Part shown: positions 16,963 through 26,338 of the stretch, piece by piece
How the letters are laid out: each line of letters starts with the position of its first letter
Position numbering within the stretch: the first letter of the stretch is position 1
From: Ruminococcaceae bacterium UBA7217
Lineage (GTDB): Bacteria; Bacillota; Clostridia; Oscillospirales; Acutalibacteraceae
Assembly (NCBI GenBank): GCA_002490425.1
Contig: DKTZ01000019.1
Span: forward strand, 69,290-133,289
DNA length: 64,000 bases
Direction: 5' to 3'
The notes under the pieces: generated by a model
Told to the model about the DNA's origin: nothing
The model's database searches: none
What the model saw: only the letters and a program-made list of their open reading frames with translations
Program-made: the position numbers and the translations under genes

Positions 16963-17502
16963 ATGACTTTAACTGAAATTGAAGAATTATTCAAAAAGAA
17001 TAATATTCCTTTTGAATTGTGCGAATTTGAAAACGAAAAAGCATATTGGCATCATATAGCACTGTTTCCATATACTAAAAATGCAAAATCCTGTAAAGTT
17101 ATCGCAATGATTATTAAAAGCAAAAACGAACAAACGAATATCGAATTACAGTTTAATGAGGTTAATAATATTTTTTTCTTTGAAGAACTATTCTTTGGTG
17201 ATTACGGCTATGAAATGTTTGACTGCGCTGAAGATACACTGCCGTCAGCTTTGATAGATAGTGTTTTTGAGGTTATGAAAGGAAATATAAAAATAATCAC
17301 TTGTAATGATTTAAAAGGAAAACACCGGCTCGGCGATGCGTGCTTCGATTTGAACGACGATGATAATTTTTTTGGAAAACAGGGCTTTCAAAAAGCGATG
17401 GAGCATATTAACAAGCCTAAAAAATTCTTAAGTAAACTGTTTAAATCTAAAAAGCAATATGAAATTTACGATTGGAACACTTATCAATGCATTATTAAAT
17501 AG
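16963..17502 (+). CDS. Hypothetical protein
   Basis: Unrecognised cytoplasmic protein of 179 residues without signal or membrane segments. It has a mixed alpha/beta look, with aromatic-rich strands (KAYWHHIALFPYTK, NIFFFEELFFGDYGYEMF) and a basic C-terminal quarter. The start is the ATG at 16963 behind GGCGGTGA; a TTG at 16948 is less likely. AT-rich codon use differs somewhat from the neighbouring housekeeping genes. It is probably co-transcribed with the gene before it. It ends at a bidirectional terminator facing the polysaccharide locus. Confidence 0.72.
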   Translation: MTLTEIEELFKKNNIPFELCEFENEKAYWHHIALFPYTKNAKSCKVIAMIIKSKNEQTNIELQFNEVNNIFFFEELFFGDYGYEMFDCAEDTLPSALIDSVFEVMKGNIKIITCNDLKGKHRLGDACFDLNDDDNFFGKQGFQKAMEHINKPKKFLSKLFKSKKQYEIYDWNTYQCIIK

Positions 17503-17522
17503 TATTCTTCTAAATACATATA

Positions 17523-17550
17523 AAAAGCGGAGCAAATGCCCCGCTTTATT
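17523..17550. terminator. Bidirectional terminator between convergent genes
   Basis: Stem AAAGCGGAGC/GCCCCGCTTT with one mismatch around an AAAT loop, flanked by A-rich sequence on the left and TTTATTATTT on the right. It serves the small unknown genes (plus) and the end of the polysaccharide locus at capG (minus). Confidence 0.75.
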
Positions 17551-17562
17551 ATTTGCCAAAAT

Positions 17563-18747
17563 TTAATATTTTCTCCAGACCATTTTATCAACAACGCCTG
17601 TGTAAGACTGAATAAGCTTTACAACCTTCGTTGAAACATTTTCGTCAATATAATCGGCTACGGGAATACCGTAATCGCCGCTTTTATTTAACTCAACCGC
17701 TGTGTCAACAGCCTGCAAGAGCGATTTTTCATCAATCCCCGCAAGGACAAAGCAAGCCTTGTCAAGCGCTTCGGGGCGCTCGGTCGATGTGCGTATGCAC
17801 ACCGCAGGGAACGGATGCCCTACGCTTGTAAAGAATGAACTTTCCTCAGGCAGTGTTCCAGAATCGGAAACGACGGCGAATGCGTTCATCTGCAAGCAGT
17901 TATAATCGTGAAAGCCCAAGGGCTCGTGCTGAATAACACGGTTATCAAGCTTAAATCCGCTCTGTTCGAGGCGTTTTTTACTTCTTGGGTGACAGGAATA
18001 AAGAATGGGCATATCGTACTTTTCAGCCATTTTATTTATTGCCGTGAAAAGAGATGTGAAATTCTTTTCTGTGTCAATATTTTCCTCTCTGTGAGCGGAA
18101 AGAAGAATGTATTTGCCTTTTGTGAGTCCGAGTCTGTCGTGAATATCCGAGCCTTCTATTTCAGCAAGATTGTTATGAAGCACCTCAGCCATAGGCGAAC
18201 CTGTAACGTAAGTACGCTCCTTCGGCAGTCCGCAGTCAGCCAAATACCTTCTTGCGTGCTCGGAATAAGCCATATTTACATCTGAAATAATGTCAACTAT
18301 TCTTCTGTTTGTTTCCTCAGGCAGACACTCGTCCTTGCAACGGTTACCCGCTTCCATATGGAAAATCGGAATATGGAGTCTTTTTGCTCCGATTACGGAA
18401 AGGCAGGAGTTTGTATCGCCCAAAACAAGGACTGCATCCGGCTTTATTTCCGCCATAAGGTTATACGACGAAGCAATAATATTGCCCATTGTGTCGCCAA
18501 GCGTGTCGCCGACTGCATTTAAATAAACATCGGGAGCGTCGAGCTTTAAATCCTTAAAAAATACTCCGTTAAGATTATAGTCGTAATTCTGACCCGTGTG
18601 AGCAAGAAGGCAGTCAAAGTGCTTTCTGCATTTAGTTATTACGGCCGCAAGCCTTATAATTTCAGGGCGTGTTCCCACAACAATCAAAAGCTTTAATTTG
18701 CCGTTGTTTTGAAATTTGACATTTGAAAAATCGTTATTCATTTTCAT
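17563..18747 (-). CDS. capG: UDP-N-acetylglucosamine 2-epimerase family protein, CapG-type
   Basis: Non-hydrolysing UDP-HexNAc 2-epimerase. Immediately downstream of capE and capF it should carry out the last step to UDP-N-acetyl-L-fucosamine (C2 epimerisation of UDP-L-PneNAc). The N-terminal VVGTRPEIIRLAAV is diagnostic, with the family HMEAGNRCKDECLPEETNRR block near residue 115 and SDSGTLPEESSFF near 290. It has 394 residues from the ATG at 18747; TTG at 18753 and ATG at 18741 are alternatives, and no ribosome site clearly decides. A plain WecB making UDP-ManNAc is the alternative role. Confidence 0.88.
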   Translation of the reverse strand: MKMNNDFSNVKFQNNGKLKLLIVVGTRPEIIRLAAVITKCRKHFDCLLAHTGQNYDYNLNGVFFKDLKLDAPDVYLNAVGDTLGDTMGNIIASSYNLMAEIKPDAVLVLGDTNSCLSVIGAKRLHIPIFHMEAGNRCKDECLPEETNRRIVDIISDVNMAYSEHARRYLADCGLPKERTYVTGSPMAEVLHNNLAEIEGSDIHDRLGLTKGKYILLSAHREENIDTEKNFTSLFTAINKMAEKYDMPILYSCHPRSKKRLEQSGFKLDNRVIQHEPLGFHDYNCLQMNAFAVVSDSGTLPEESSFFTSVGHPFPAVCIRTSTERPEALDKACFVLAGIDEKSLLQAVDTAVELNKSGDYGIPVADYIDENVSTKVVKLIQSYTGVVDKMVWRKY

Positions 18748-18830
18748 CTTCAATCATACCCAGTTTTTGCAAGTCTGTATACTAAATCTTTACGTAAACT
18801 CGGTATTACCTTTCATATAATATATTTCCG

Positions 18831-19976
18831 TTAAACCTCTTCAAAAAAAGTATCGGGCTTGTCGGGGTTAAAGCACTCGTTGCACCACATAAACGTAACC
18901 ATGTCGTCAGTACCGAGATTTTCAATATTATGAGTGTAACCTGTGGGAATATCCACAACCTCAAGCTTGTCGCCCGAAACAAAGTACTCGTAAACCTTGT
19001 CCTCGCCGATTTTGCGAAAGCGTATAACGCCCGTACCGCTGACGACAAGAAATTTTTCATTTTTAGTGTGGTGCCAATGCTGACCCTTTGTAATTCCCGG
19101 CTTTGAAATGTTTACTGAAAACTGACCGTTATTTACAGTTCTGAGAATTTCGGTAAACGAACCTCTGTTATCCACATTCATTTTAAGCGGATATGAAAAT
19201 TTATCTGTCGGCAAGTATGAAAGATAAGTGCTGTAAAGTTTTTTGGAAAAACTGCCGTCGGTCATATCAGGGACTGCTTTTGTTTCTCTGCTCTCTTTAA
19301 ACGAGTAAAGCAAATCGACTATTTCGCCGAGCGTTACGCTGTGTTCGGTAGGTACTCGGCAAAATTCGCCGTCCTTTGTTTCATTGCCCGTTAAAGCGTT
19401 TATCAGCTCCGCAACAACATCGTCAATATAAACAAGCGTCATTTTATGGTTTCTGTCATTAACGGTTATCGGTAAATCATTTGCAATATTGTTACAGAAA
19501 GTGGCAACAGCACTGTTGTAATTCGGTCTGCACCATTTACCGAACACATTCGGAAAACGGTAAACAAGAATCTTTGCGCCTGTTTCTCTTCCGTACTCAA
19601 AAAACAAGTCCTCCCCTGCTTTTTTGCTTATGCCGTATGGATTTTGAAGCTGAGCCTGAATTGACGAGGAAAGCATTACAGGGCAGGTGTTGTTGTACTT
19701 TTTAAGAGTATCAAGCAATTCAGAGGCAAAGCCGAAATTGCCGTTCATAAAGTCCTCTTCATTTTGAGGACGGTTAACGCCTGCAAGATTAAATACAAAA
19801 TCGCAATCCCTGCAAAAACCGTCCAGCAAGGACTTGTCCGTATCAATGTCAAATTCGCAGATTTCAAGGTCATTTGTCAGCGAAAATGATTTATCCTTGC
19901 CGTCACGGATATTTTTAAGCTCCGCCGAAAGGTTTTTGCCGACAAAACCTTTTGCGCCTGTAATAAGAATTTTCAT
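18831..19976 (-). CDS. capF: CapF-type bifunctional reductase/epimerase (SDR plus cupin)
   Basis: Second enzyme of UDP-L-FucNAc synthesis. In characterised CapF the cupin domain epimerises C3 and the SDR domain reduces C4. The N-terminal SDR domain begins ILITGAKGFVGKNL (residues 3-16) and has a YGISKKAGED active-site segment near residue 118. The C-terminal cupin (about 265-370) contains the metal-binding HWHHTKNEKF. The total of 381 residues matches CapF. The ATG at 19976 has GGAG upstream, two bases after the capE stop, so the two are coupled. Confidence 0.93.
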   Translation of the reverse strand: MKILITGAKGFVGKNLSAELKNIRDGKDKSFSLTNDLEICEFDIDTDKSLLDGFCRDCDFVFNLAGVNRPQNEEDFMNGNFGFASELLDTLKKYNNTCPVMLSSSIQAQLQNPYGISKKAGEDLFFEYGRETGAKILVYRFPNVFGKWCRPNYNSAVATFCNNIANDLPITVNDRNHKMTLVYIDDVVAELINALTGNETKDGEFCRVPTEHSVTLGEIVDLLYSFKESRETKAVPDMTDGSFSKKLYSTYLSYLPTDKFSYPLKMNVDNRGSFTEILRTVNNGQFSVNISKPGITKGQHWHHTKNEKFLVVSGTGVIRFRKIGEDKVYEYFVSGDKLEVVDIPTGYTHNIENLGTDDMVTFMWCNECFNPDKPDTFFEEV

Positions 19977-19978
19977 TA

Positions 19979-21025
19979 TTATTTCTCCGTTTTTTGAAGC
20001 TCTTCCTGAATATATTTAAGCGACAGTAATTTTTCCTTAACCTGCTCTACGGTTAAAAGCTCTGTGTTATTGGAATCAAATTCGGTAAGAGGATTGCGGT
20101 TCTTATCGCCGTCCTTGAAATATTTATCATAGTTAAGCGAACGTTTATCACAGGGAACTCGGTAGAAGTTGCCCATATCGATTGCATTGGCGCACTCTTC
20201 ATTGGTAAGGAGTGTTTCATACATCTTTTCACCGTGACGGATACCGATAATCTTAATTTTTTCTTTATCCCCGCCGAATAACTCACAAACTGCCTCAGCC
20301 TGTGTCTGAATTGTGCAGGCAGGTGCTTTTTGAACGAGAATATCACCTGATGTGCCGTTTTCAAACGCAAAAAGAACAAGGTCAACCGCCTCGTCAAGAG
20401 ACATAATAAATCTTGTCATATCAGGTGCTGTAAGAGTAATGGGGTTGCCGTCTCTTATCTGCTCAATCCAAAGCGGAATAACAGAACCTCTTGAGCACAT
20501 AACATTGCCGTAACGTGTGCAGCAGATTTTGGTTTTTTCAGGGTCAACTGTTCTTGATTTTGCAACAATAACCTTTTCCATCATTGCCTTTGACGTACCC
20601 ATTGCATTTACAGGGTAAGCCGCCTTATCGGTTGAAAGGCAGATAACAGTTTTAACGCCCTCGTCAATAGCGGCTGTAAGCACATTGTCTGTACCTATAA
20701 CATTTGTTTTAACTGCTTCCAACGGGAAGAACTCACAGGAAGGAACCTGCTTTAAAGCGGCAGCATGGAAAATATAGTCAACACCGTGCATGGCGTTTTT
20801 AACTGAAGCCAAATCACGGACATCGCCTATGAAGAATTTAATTTTGTCACTTACTTCGGGCATTTTTGCCTGAAACTCGTGGCGCATATCGTCCTGCTTT
20901 TTCTCATCTCTTGAGAAAACACGGATTTCCCCTATATCTGTTTTAAGGAACCTGTTTAAAACTGCATTACCGAATGAACCTGTACCTCCGGTAATCATCA
21001 ATGTTTTTCCGGTAAATAAAGACAT
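19979..21025 (-). CDS. capE: UDP-N-acetylglucosamine 4,6-dehydratase (5-inverting), CapE-type
   Basis: First enzyme of the UDP-L-FucNAc branch: dehydrates UDP-GlcNAc at C4/C6 and inverts C5. The NAD-binding loop MITGGTGSFGNAVLNR is at residues 10-25, and STDKAAYPVNAMGTSKAMME near residue 130 has Met where classical SDRs have the YxxxK tyrosine, as in CapE-like enzymes. It has 348 residues. The ATG at 21025 has AGGAGG upstream. It has its own extended -10 promoter, separating capEFG from the genes before it. Confidence 0.93.
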   Translation of the reverse strand: MSLFTGKTLMITGGTGSFGNAVLNRFLKTDIGEIRVFSRDEKKQDDMRHEFQAKMPEVSDKIKFFIGDVRDLASVKNAMHGVDYIFHAAALKQVPSCEFFPLEAVKTNVIGTDNVLTAAIDEGVKTVICLSTDKAAYPVNAMGTSKAMMEKVIVAKSRTVDPEKTKICCTRYGNVMCSRGSVIPLWIEQIRDGNPITLTAPDMTRFIMSLDEAVDLVLFAFENGTSGDILVQKAPACTIQTQAEAVCELFGGDKEKIKIIGIRHGEKMYETLLTNEECANAIDMGNFYRVPCDKRSLNYDKYFKDGDKNRNPLTEFDSNNTELLTVEQVKEKLLSLKYIQEELQKTEK

Positions 21026-21098
21026 ATTTATCTCCTCCTATAGCTAGGTTTTAAATATCATCTCAGATTTTTAAAGCCTGATTATTTAATATGTGTTT

Positions 21099-21107
21099 AG
21101 TATACCA
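21099..21107 (-). promoter_or_regulatory. Extended -10 promoter before capE
   Basis: Minus-strand TGGTATACT (21107-21099), an extended -10 element with no good -35. It lies in the 150-bp gap between ugd and capE and could give capEFG independent expression. Confidence 0.5.
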
Positions 21108-21175
21108 CACTTTTTTTGATTACGCCACATATTTTACAAAAAAATACTGTCTTGCTTCTGCCTTTGTAAAACCAT

Positions 21176-22408
21176 TCAGTCTCTTCTGAAAATATCTCTA
21201 GTGTAAACCTTGCGCCGGACATCGTCAAGGCAAGAATCATATCTATTGGCAATTATTGCGTGACTTAGCTCTTTAAATTTATCCAAATCGTTGACAACGA
21301 CGCTTCCGAAGAATGTTGCACCGTCCTCAAGAGTCGGTTCATAAATAATAACCTTTGCACCCTTTGCTTTAATCCGTTTCATAACACCCTGAATTGACGA
21401 CTGACGGAAATTGTCGGAATTAGATTTCATTGTTAAACGGTAAACACCTATAATTACCTCTTTTTCCTTTTCCGAACTCCATTCATCGTTAGCTTCGTAT
21501 GCACCTGCTGTTTCCAGCACACGGTCCGCTATAAAATCCTTTCTTGTTCGGTTGGATTCAACAATAGCAGACATCATATTCTGCGGAACGGACTCATAGT
21601 TAGCGAGAAGCTGTTTGGTATCCTTAGGAAGACAGTACCCGCCGTAGCCAAAGGACGGATTGTTATAGTGAGTGCCTATTCTCGGGTCAAGGCAAACTCC
21701 GTTTATAATCTGCTGTGTGTCAAGTCCCTTCATTTCGGCATAGGTATCAAGCTCATTAAAATAAGATACACGAAGCGCAAGATATGTGTTGGCAAACAGC
21801 TTAACTGCCTCAGCCTCGGTAAAGCCCATTATCAAAGTATCAATATCCTTTTTAATTGCACCCTCCTGCAAAAGAGAAGCGAAAATCTTTGCAGACTTCA
21901 CAAGACGCTCGTCGTTCATATCGGTGCCGACAATAATTCTGCTGGGATAAAGGTTATCGTAAAGCGCCTTTGACTCACGCAGAAATTCCGGGCTGAACAT
22001 AATATTTTTACTGTTATATTTTTCACGCACCGATTCGGTAAATCCGACGGGTATTGTGGATTTAATAACCATTACGGCATTTGGATTATACTTAATTACA
22101 ATCTGAATAATCTCTTCAACTGCGGAAGTATCAAAAAAATTCTTCTTGCTGTCATAATTTGTGGGCGCTGCAATAACCACAAAATCAGCGTCTTTGTATG
22201 CTGTTTCGGCATCAAGCGTTGCTGTCAAATCGAGTTCTTTTTCAGAAAGGTATTTTTCAATATAATCATCCTGAATAGGTGATTTTTTGCTGTTGAGCAT
22301 CGCCACCTTTTCAGGGATAATATCCACAGCATAAACGGTATGATGCTGTGCAAGAAGTGTTGCTATAGAAAGGCCTACATAGCCAGTTCCCGCCACTGCA
22401 ATTTTCAT
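21176..22408 (-). CDS. ugd: UDP-glucose 6-dehydrogenase
   Basis: NAD-dependent four-electron oxidation of UDP-glucose to UDP-glucuronate in the cytoplasm. The N-terminal nucleotide loop VAGTGYVGLSIATLLA (residues 4-19), the FSPEFLRES segment near residue 145 and the catalytic Cys in GYGGYCLPKDTKQL near 255 are present. The length of 410 residues fits the short E. coli-like form. The ATG at 22408 has AAAGGA nine bases upstream. It feeds the UDP-glucuronate 4-epimerase encoded two genes earlier. Confidence 0.92.
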   Translation of the reverse strand: MKIAVAGTGYVGLSIATLLAQHHTVYAVDIIPEKVAMLNSKKSPIQDDYIEKYLSEKELDLTATLDAETAYKDADFVVIAAPTNYDSKKNFFDTSAVEEIIQIVIKYNPNAVMVIKSTIPVGFTESVREKYNSKNIMFSPEFLRESKALYDNLYPSRIIVGTDMNDERLVKSAKIFASLLQEGAIKKDIDTLIMGFTEAEAVKLFANTYLALRVSYFNELDTYAEMKGLDTQQIINGVCLDPRIGTHYNNPSFGYGGYCLPKDTKQLLANYESVPQNMMSAIVESNRTRKDFIADRVLETAGAYEANDEWSSEKEKEVIIGVYRLTMKSNSDNFRQSSIQGVMKRIKAKGAKVIIYEPTLEDGATFFGSVVVNDLDKFKELSHAIIANRYDSCLDDVRRKVYTRDIFRRD

Positions 22409-22458
22409 ATAATTTAATCCTTTCGTAAAATCAACTGATTATATAATCTTGTCTAAGC

Positions 22459-23631
22459 CTATAATGAAACGCCGTCGGCGCTCTCACAAATATGTGCCGA
22501 ATATTTCTCTTTGAGTGCAGGAAAAGCTTTAATATATTCTTTTTCTATTTTCTCGGTGATGCTTTCTTCAAACGACGGGTCAATCAGCGCCATACAGCAC
22601 CCTTTAAAGCCTGCACCCGAAAAACGCCCGCCGTAAATACCGTCGGTTGTAAGCATAAGCTCATAAAGCTTTTTAAGCTCCGGCGAGCCGGTTTCGTAAT
22701 TGTATATACTGCTTCTGCCGCTCTCAAATGAAAGCTTGCCGAATTCTTCTATATCGCCCCTGCGCCAGACTTCAGCACCTTTTTGAACTCGGTCAAATTC
22801 TGTATACCAATGCTCGGCACGTTTTGCCCAATTTTCAGGCAAACGGTCTTTATACTGCCGATAAATCTCAACAGGTACTTCACGAAGATGCGTTTCTTCA
22901 AATTTTCCGTATTCCATACCTGCAAAAGCCTTTAATGCATAAGCGGCGGAACGGCATTCGTCAACGCGCATATTAAATTTACTGCCTGCAAGCGTTCTTT
23001 CAACACCCGAAAAAAAGATTGCAATTTTATAAGGCTTCATTTTTGGGGCTGTGGGAATTAACTCAAAGCTGTCGTCAAGAGTGTCAAGATAAAGCAGATG
23101 CTCTTTTTTTGAATAGACTTCACAGGATTGGTCCAATTTGCCGCAGGACACGCCAACGTAACTGTTTTCCGCCTCTAAAGCGGTCATAATAATCTCATTC
23201 TGAGTAAGATGAATATTATTTACTGCGGTCAAAGCTGAAAGAAAGGATATAATAACTGCCGCAGACGATGACAAACCGCCTATCGGCAGGCTGCCCTCAA
23301 TAACGCCGCACAGACCTACGCCTAAAGGATAGCGCTTTGACAGCGCAATAGTTGCACCACGAAGATAGTCCGCCCAGTCATTTTCCTTTGTTTTCGGTGT
23401 TGAAGAGATGTGCCACTGCGCCCTTTTTTCAAAATTAAGGGACGATATTTCTATAACTCCGTTTTGTTTCGGACGGTACGCAATATGAATACCTTTATTT
23501 ATTGCAAGGCCTGTAATTTTACCGTACTGATGGTCGCTGTGAGCGCCGATTGGGCAAACACGGTACGGGCAAAAGGAAAGTCCCTCGCTTTGCTTTCCGT
23601 ATATTTCAAAAAATCTTTCTTCACATTTCAT
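22459..23631 (-). CDS. Galactokinase-family GHMP kinase, galacturonokinase-like
   Basis: ATP-dependent anomeric sugar kinase with all three GHMP motifs: PYRVCPIGAHSDHQ (residues 22-35), the ATP loop PIGGLSSSAAV near residue 127, and SGAGFKGCCM near 355. Galactokinases usually read GRVNLIGEHTDY in motif 1; the PYRxCPxGAHxDHQ form is that of plant galacturonokinases. Together with its neighbours (UDP-GlcA 4-epimerase and Ugd), the substrate is inferred to be D-galacturonate or a related sugar acid rather than galactose. No matching pyrophosphorylase is seen in the window. It is 390 residues, 13 bases after the epimerase. Confidence 0.8.
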   Translation of the reverse strand: MKCEERFFEIYGKQSEGLSFCPYRVCPIGAHSDHQYGKITGLAINKGIHIAYRPKQNGVIEISSLNFEKRAQWHISSTPKTKENDWADYLRGATIALSKRYPLGVGLCGVIEGSLPIGGLSSSAAVIISFLSALTAVNNIHLTQNEIIMTALEAENSYVGVSCGKLDQSCEVYSKKEHLLYLDTLDDSFELIPTAPKMKPYKIAIFFSGVERTLAGSKFNMRVDECRSAAYALKAFAGMEYGKFEETHLREVPVEIYRQYKDRLPENWAKRAEHWYTEFDRVQKGAEVWRRGDIEEFGKLSFESGRSSIYNYETGSPELKKLYELMLTTDGIYGGRFSGAGFKGCCMALIDPSFEESITEKIEKEYIKAFPALKEKYSAHICESADGVSL

Positions 23632-23644
23632 ACAGCTTCAATTC

Positions 23645-24739
23645 CTACTTCTTAAGGTAAAATTCATAATACCATTCGGCAAATTTGCGAAGACCGTCAC
23701 GAAGAGATGTGGACGGCTTAAAGCCGAAATCACGCTCTAAAGCAGAAGTGTCTGCAAAGGTTACGGGTACATCGCCCGGTTGCATAGGAACTAACTTTTT
23801 ATGCGCCTCAAAGTCATAATCCGAAGGCAAAACCTTTGCACGGATTAACTCCTCCTGCAAAATTGTCACAAAATCAAGAAGATTTTCGGGGCTTGAGTTG
23901 CCGATATTATAAACGGCATAAGGCGGCAAAGGCAAACCGTCCTCTCCGTTCTTTTTCTCGGGAGCGGACTGCATTACACGCTTAACTCCCTCAACAATGT
24001 CGTCTACATAAGTAAAATCACGCTTACAGTTGCCGTAGTTAAAAATTTCGATAGTTTCGCCCCTTATAAGCTTATTCGTAAAGCCGAAATATGCCATATC
24101 GGGTCTGCCCGCAGGGCCGTAAACGGTGAAAAAGCGCAGTCCTGTGGACGGAATATTGTAAAGCTTTGAATAAGCGTGAGCCATAAGCTCGTTGGACTTC
24201 TTTGTTGCGGCATAAAGGGAAACGGGATTATCAACCTTGTCATCGGTTGAATAAGGTACTTTTTTATTTGAGCCGTAAACAGAGGACGAGGACGCATAAA
24301 CAAGGTGCTCAACGCCCTTTTGACCGTCATCATAAGAATGTCTGCAAGCCTCAAGCAAATTGTAAAAGCCGATTAAATTTGACTCAATGTATGCGTCGGG
24401 ATTGGTTATTGAATAACGTACGCCTGCCTGTGCCGCAAGGTTTACGACAACCGAGGGCTTGTTCTCAGAAAAAATCACGTCAATTAAAGCCTTGTCTGAA
24501 ATAGAGCCTTTTATAAATTTCCATTTTGATTCGAGGTACTGTGAGGCTGTTTTTTCAATCTCACGAAGTCTGTAATCCTTAATAGAAACATCGTAGTAAT
24601 TATTCATATTATCAATGCCTATAATGTTAATCGGCGATTGAGTTCTAAGCAGCTCCAGCACAAGATTGGAGCCGATAAAGCCCGCCGCACCGGTCACAAG
24701 GACGGTTTTGTTTTTCAAGGTGATGTTTGTTCTGTTCAT
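23645..24739 (-). CDS. UDP-glucuronate 4-epimerase
   Basis: Extended SDR enzyme interconverting UDP-glucuronate and UDP-galacturonate. The 364-residue protein has the NAD loop VTGAAGFIGSNLVLEL (residues 15-30), DNMNNYYDVSIKDYRL typical of CapI/GAE-type uronate epimerases, and the catalytic YAATKKSNE with KRDFTYVDDIVEG downstream. Proximity to ugd supports the uronate assignment. The ATG at 24739 has AAAGGA upstream. A UDP-glucose/GlcNAc 4-epimerase is less likely. Confidence 0.87.
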   Translation of the reverse strand: MNRTNITLKNKTVLVTGAAGFIGSNLVLELLRTQSPINIIGIDNMNNYYDVSIKDYRLREIEKTASQYLESKWKFIKGSISDKALIDVIFSENKPSVVVNLAAQAGVRYSITNPDAYIESNLIGFYNLLEACRHSYDDGQKGVEHLVYASSSSVYGSNKKVPYSTDDKVDNPVSLYAATKKSNELMAHAYSKLYNIPSTGLRFFTVYGPAGRPDMAYFGFTNKLIRGETIEIFNYGNCKRDFTYVDDIVEGVKRVMQSAPEKKNGEDGLPLPPYAVYNIGNSSPENLLDFVTILQEELIRAKVLPSDYDFEAHKKLVPMQPGDVPVTFADTSALERDFGFKPSTSLRDGLRKFAEWYYEFYLKK

Positions 24740-24790
24740 TATGCACGTTTCCTTTACTTTCTGGTTGTTAATATTATATTTAAATTCTGT

Positions 24791-26308
24791 TTATCTTCGA
24801 ATTACCTTATTAACCATACTGTTTACCATAGCCTTTTCGTCCTTGTTCATACCGATAAAATACATTACAACGGCATAAATAAGTGCAAATACTGCTACCT
24901 TGGCAACAAAACCGATAATGGACTCAGGCAAAAACATGGAAACCGGTATTCCGATTATAATGCTGATAATGCTTGCGAGTAATATACCCTTAAAAACGCC
25001 TTTTATCAGCCTTAAAACGTCAAGACCTATGGATTTATATAAATAAATATTCATCAAAATACAATGTCCTACTATATAAGAAAGCGCAGTTCCGAATGCG
25101 GCACCGATATAGCCGAATATCTTGATAAAAACAATTGATGAAATAACGTTTATTACACACATTCCAGCCAAAATAAGCGAACGCGCCAAACGTCTCAGCA
25201 TTGCGTCCAAAATATTGTTGGTAACGGTTTCAATCAACGGAAGCAGTGCGGGAATTATTAAAATAAGCGTAATTCTATATACCTCTTCGCGCCCTTCTCC
25301 CACCCAAAGAGCTATAAAATTCTTGCCGAATAATATAAATCCTGTCGTAGCAAGCAATGCAATCATCGCCTGAATTCTTGAAGGTTCTATGGCAAATTCG
25401 GTTAGCTCTTTACCGTCAGCCCCCTTTGCAACAAGCTTTGTTGCTTTAGGACCGTACATACTGCCCACAACAGTAACAAGACTTGTAAATGCCGAGAACA
25501 GCGTCAGTCCACAGGAATATAAGGTAACAATAGCGGGAAGTACCATTGCACCAAGAATTACATTGTCAAGGTTTTGATTGACTTGGTTAATAATTGCCTG
25601 TAAAAATATTGCACTGGAGAACAAAAAGCTCTCCTTAAGCATTTTTGTATCCCAAAAATGAAATTTCGCTTTCTCTTTTAAGCCACGGCGGCAATACACT
25701 GAAAGCACAAGCAGAATAAGCGTTGACAGAACGAAATCCACTGAGACAACGCCTATTGACCCAACGCCCAGCTTTATGAGAATTACTATAAAAGTAATCC
25801 TCAAAATAACACGAACGGTATTTATTCCGTTTGCTATGACAAACTTTTCGTGAGCACGCACCATACCGATGTTCGGATCGCAAAGAATTGTTACCGCTAT
25901 GTTTGCTACTAAGATTGTAAATAAAATTTTAGCGGTTTCTATCCCTTCGGAAGACAACGTTTTTGAATAAATCTTATCAATTGAGAAAAACAAAAATGTG
26001 CCTGCACAGACAACAACGCCGGCAAGTATATAGGATATGATTTGGGACATAAAAAGGAAATTTTCTTTTTCCTTTTTCTTTTCTTCACCCAAGGTATTAT
26101 AATAAACTACATTTCTTGTAACAAGAGTTGATATACCGAAGCTGATAATTGAAAGCTGTGAAGAAAAAGACTGTATTATTTTGTATATACCGTAATCCGT
26201 ATCGCCCAAGCCATTTATCAAAAACGGGGTTAAGAACAGGTTTACCAAAAGATTAAGCACAATATTTGCATAAGCAATTGCAGCTCCGAGTTTAATTTGC
26301 TTTTCCAA
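24791..26308 (-). CDS. wzx: Wzx-type polysaccharide flippase (MATE/MOP superfamily)
   Basis: Integral membrane transporter expected to flip the undecaprenyl-PP-linked repeat unit to the outer face. It has 505 residues with about 12-14 hydrophobic segments and short basic loops. The start is a TTG at 26308 behind a strong GGAGG at six-base spacing. With the EpsG-like polymerase it implies a Wzx/Wzy-type assembly route. It lies 30 bases after the ThDP enzyme gene. Confidence 0.9.
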   Translation of the reverse strand: MEKQIKLGAAIAYANIVLNLLVNLFLTPFLINGLGDTDYGIYKIIQSFSSQLSIISFGISTLVTRNVVYYNTLGEEKKKEKENFLFMSQIISYILAGVVVCAGTFLFFSIDKIYSKTLSSEGIETAKILFTILVANIAVTILCDPNIGMVRAHEKFVIANGINTVRVILRITFIVILIKLGVGSIGVVSVDFVLSTLILLVLSVYCRRGLKEKAKFHFWDTKMLKESFLFSSAIFLQAIINQVNQNLDNVILGAMVLPAIVTLYSCGLTLFSAFTSLVTVVGSMYGPKATKLVAKGADGKELTEFAIEPSRIQAMIALLATTGFILFGKNFIALWVGEGREEVYRITLILIIPALLPLIETVTNNILDAMLRRLARSLILAGMCVINVISSIVFIKIFGYIGAAFGTALSYIVGHCILMNIYLYKSIGLDVLRLIKGVFKGILLASIISIIIGIPVSMFLPESIIGFVAKVAVFALIYAVVMYFIGMNKDEKAMVNSMVNKVIRR

Positions 26309-26338
26309 AATACGCCTCCGTAAAAAGATATAATAAAT

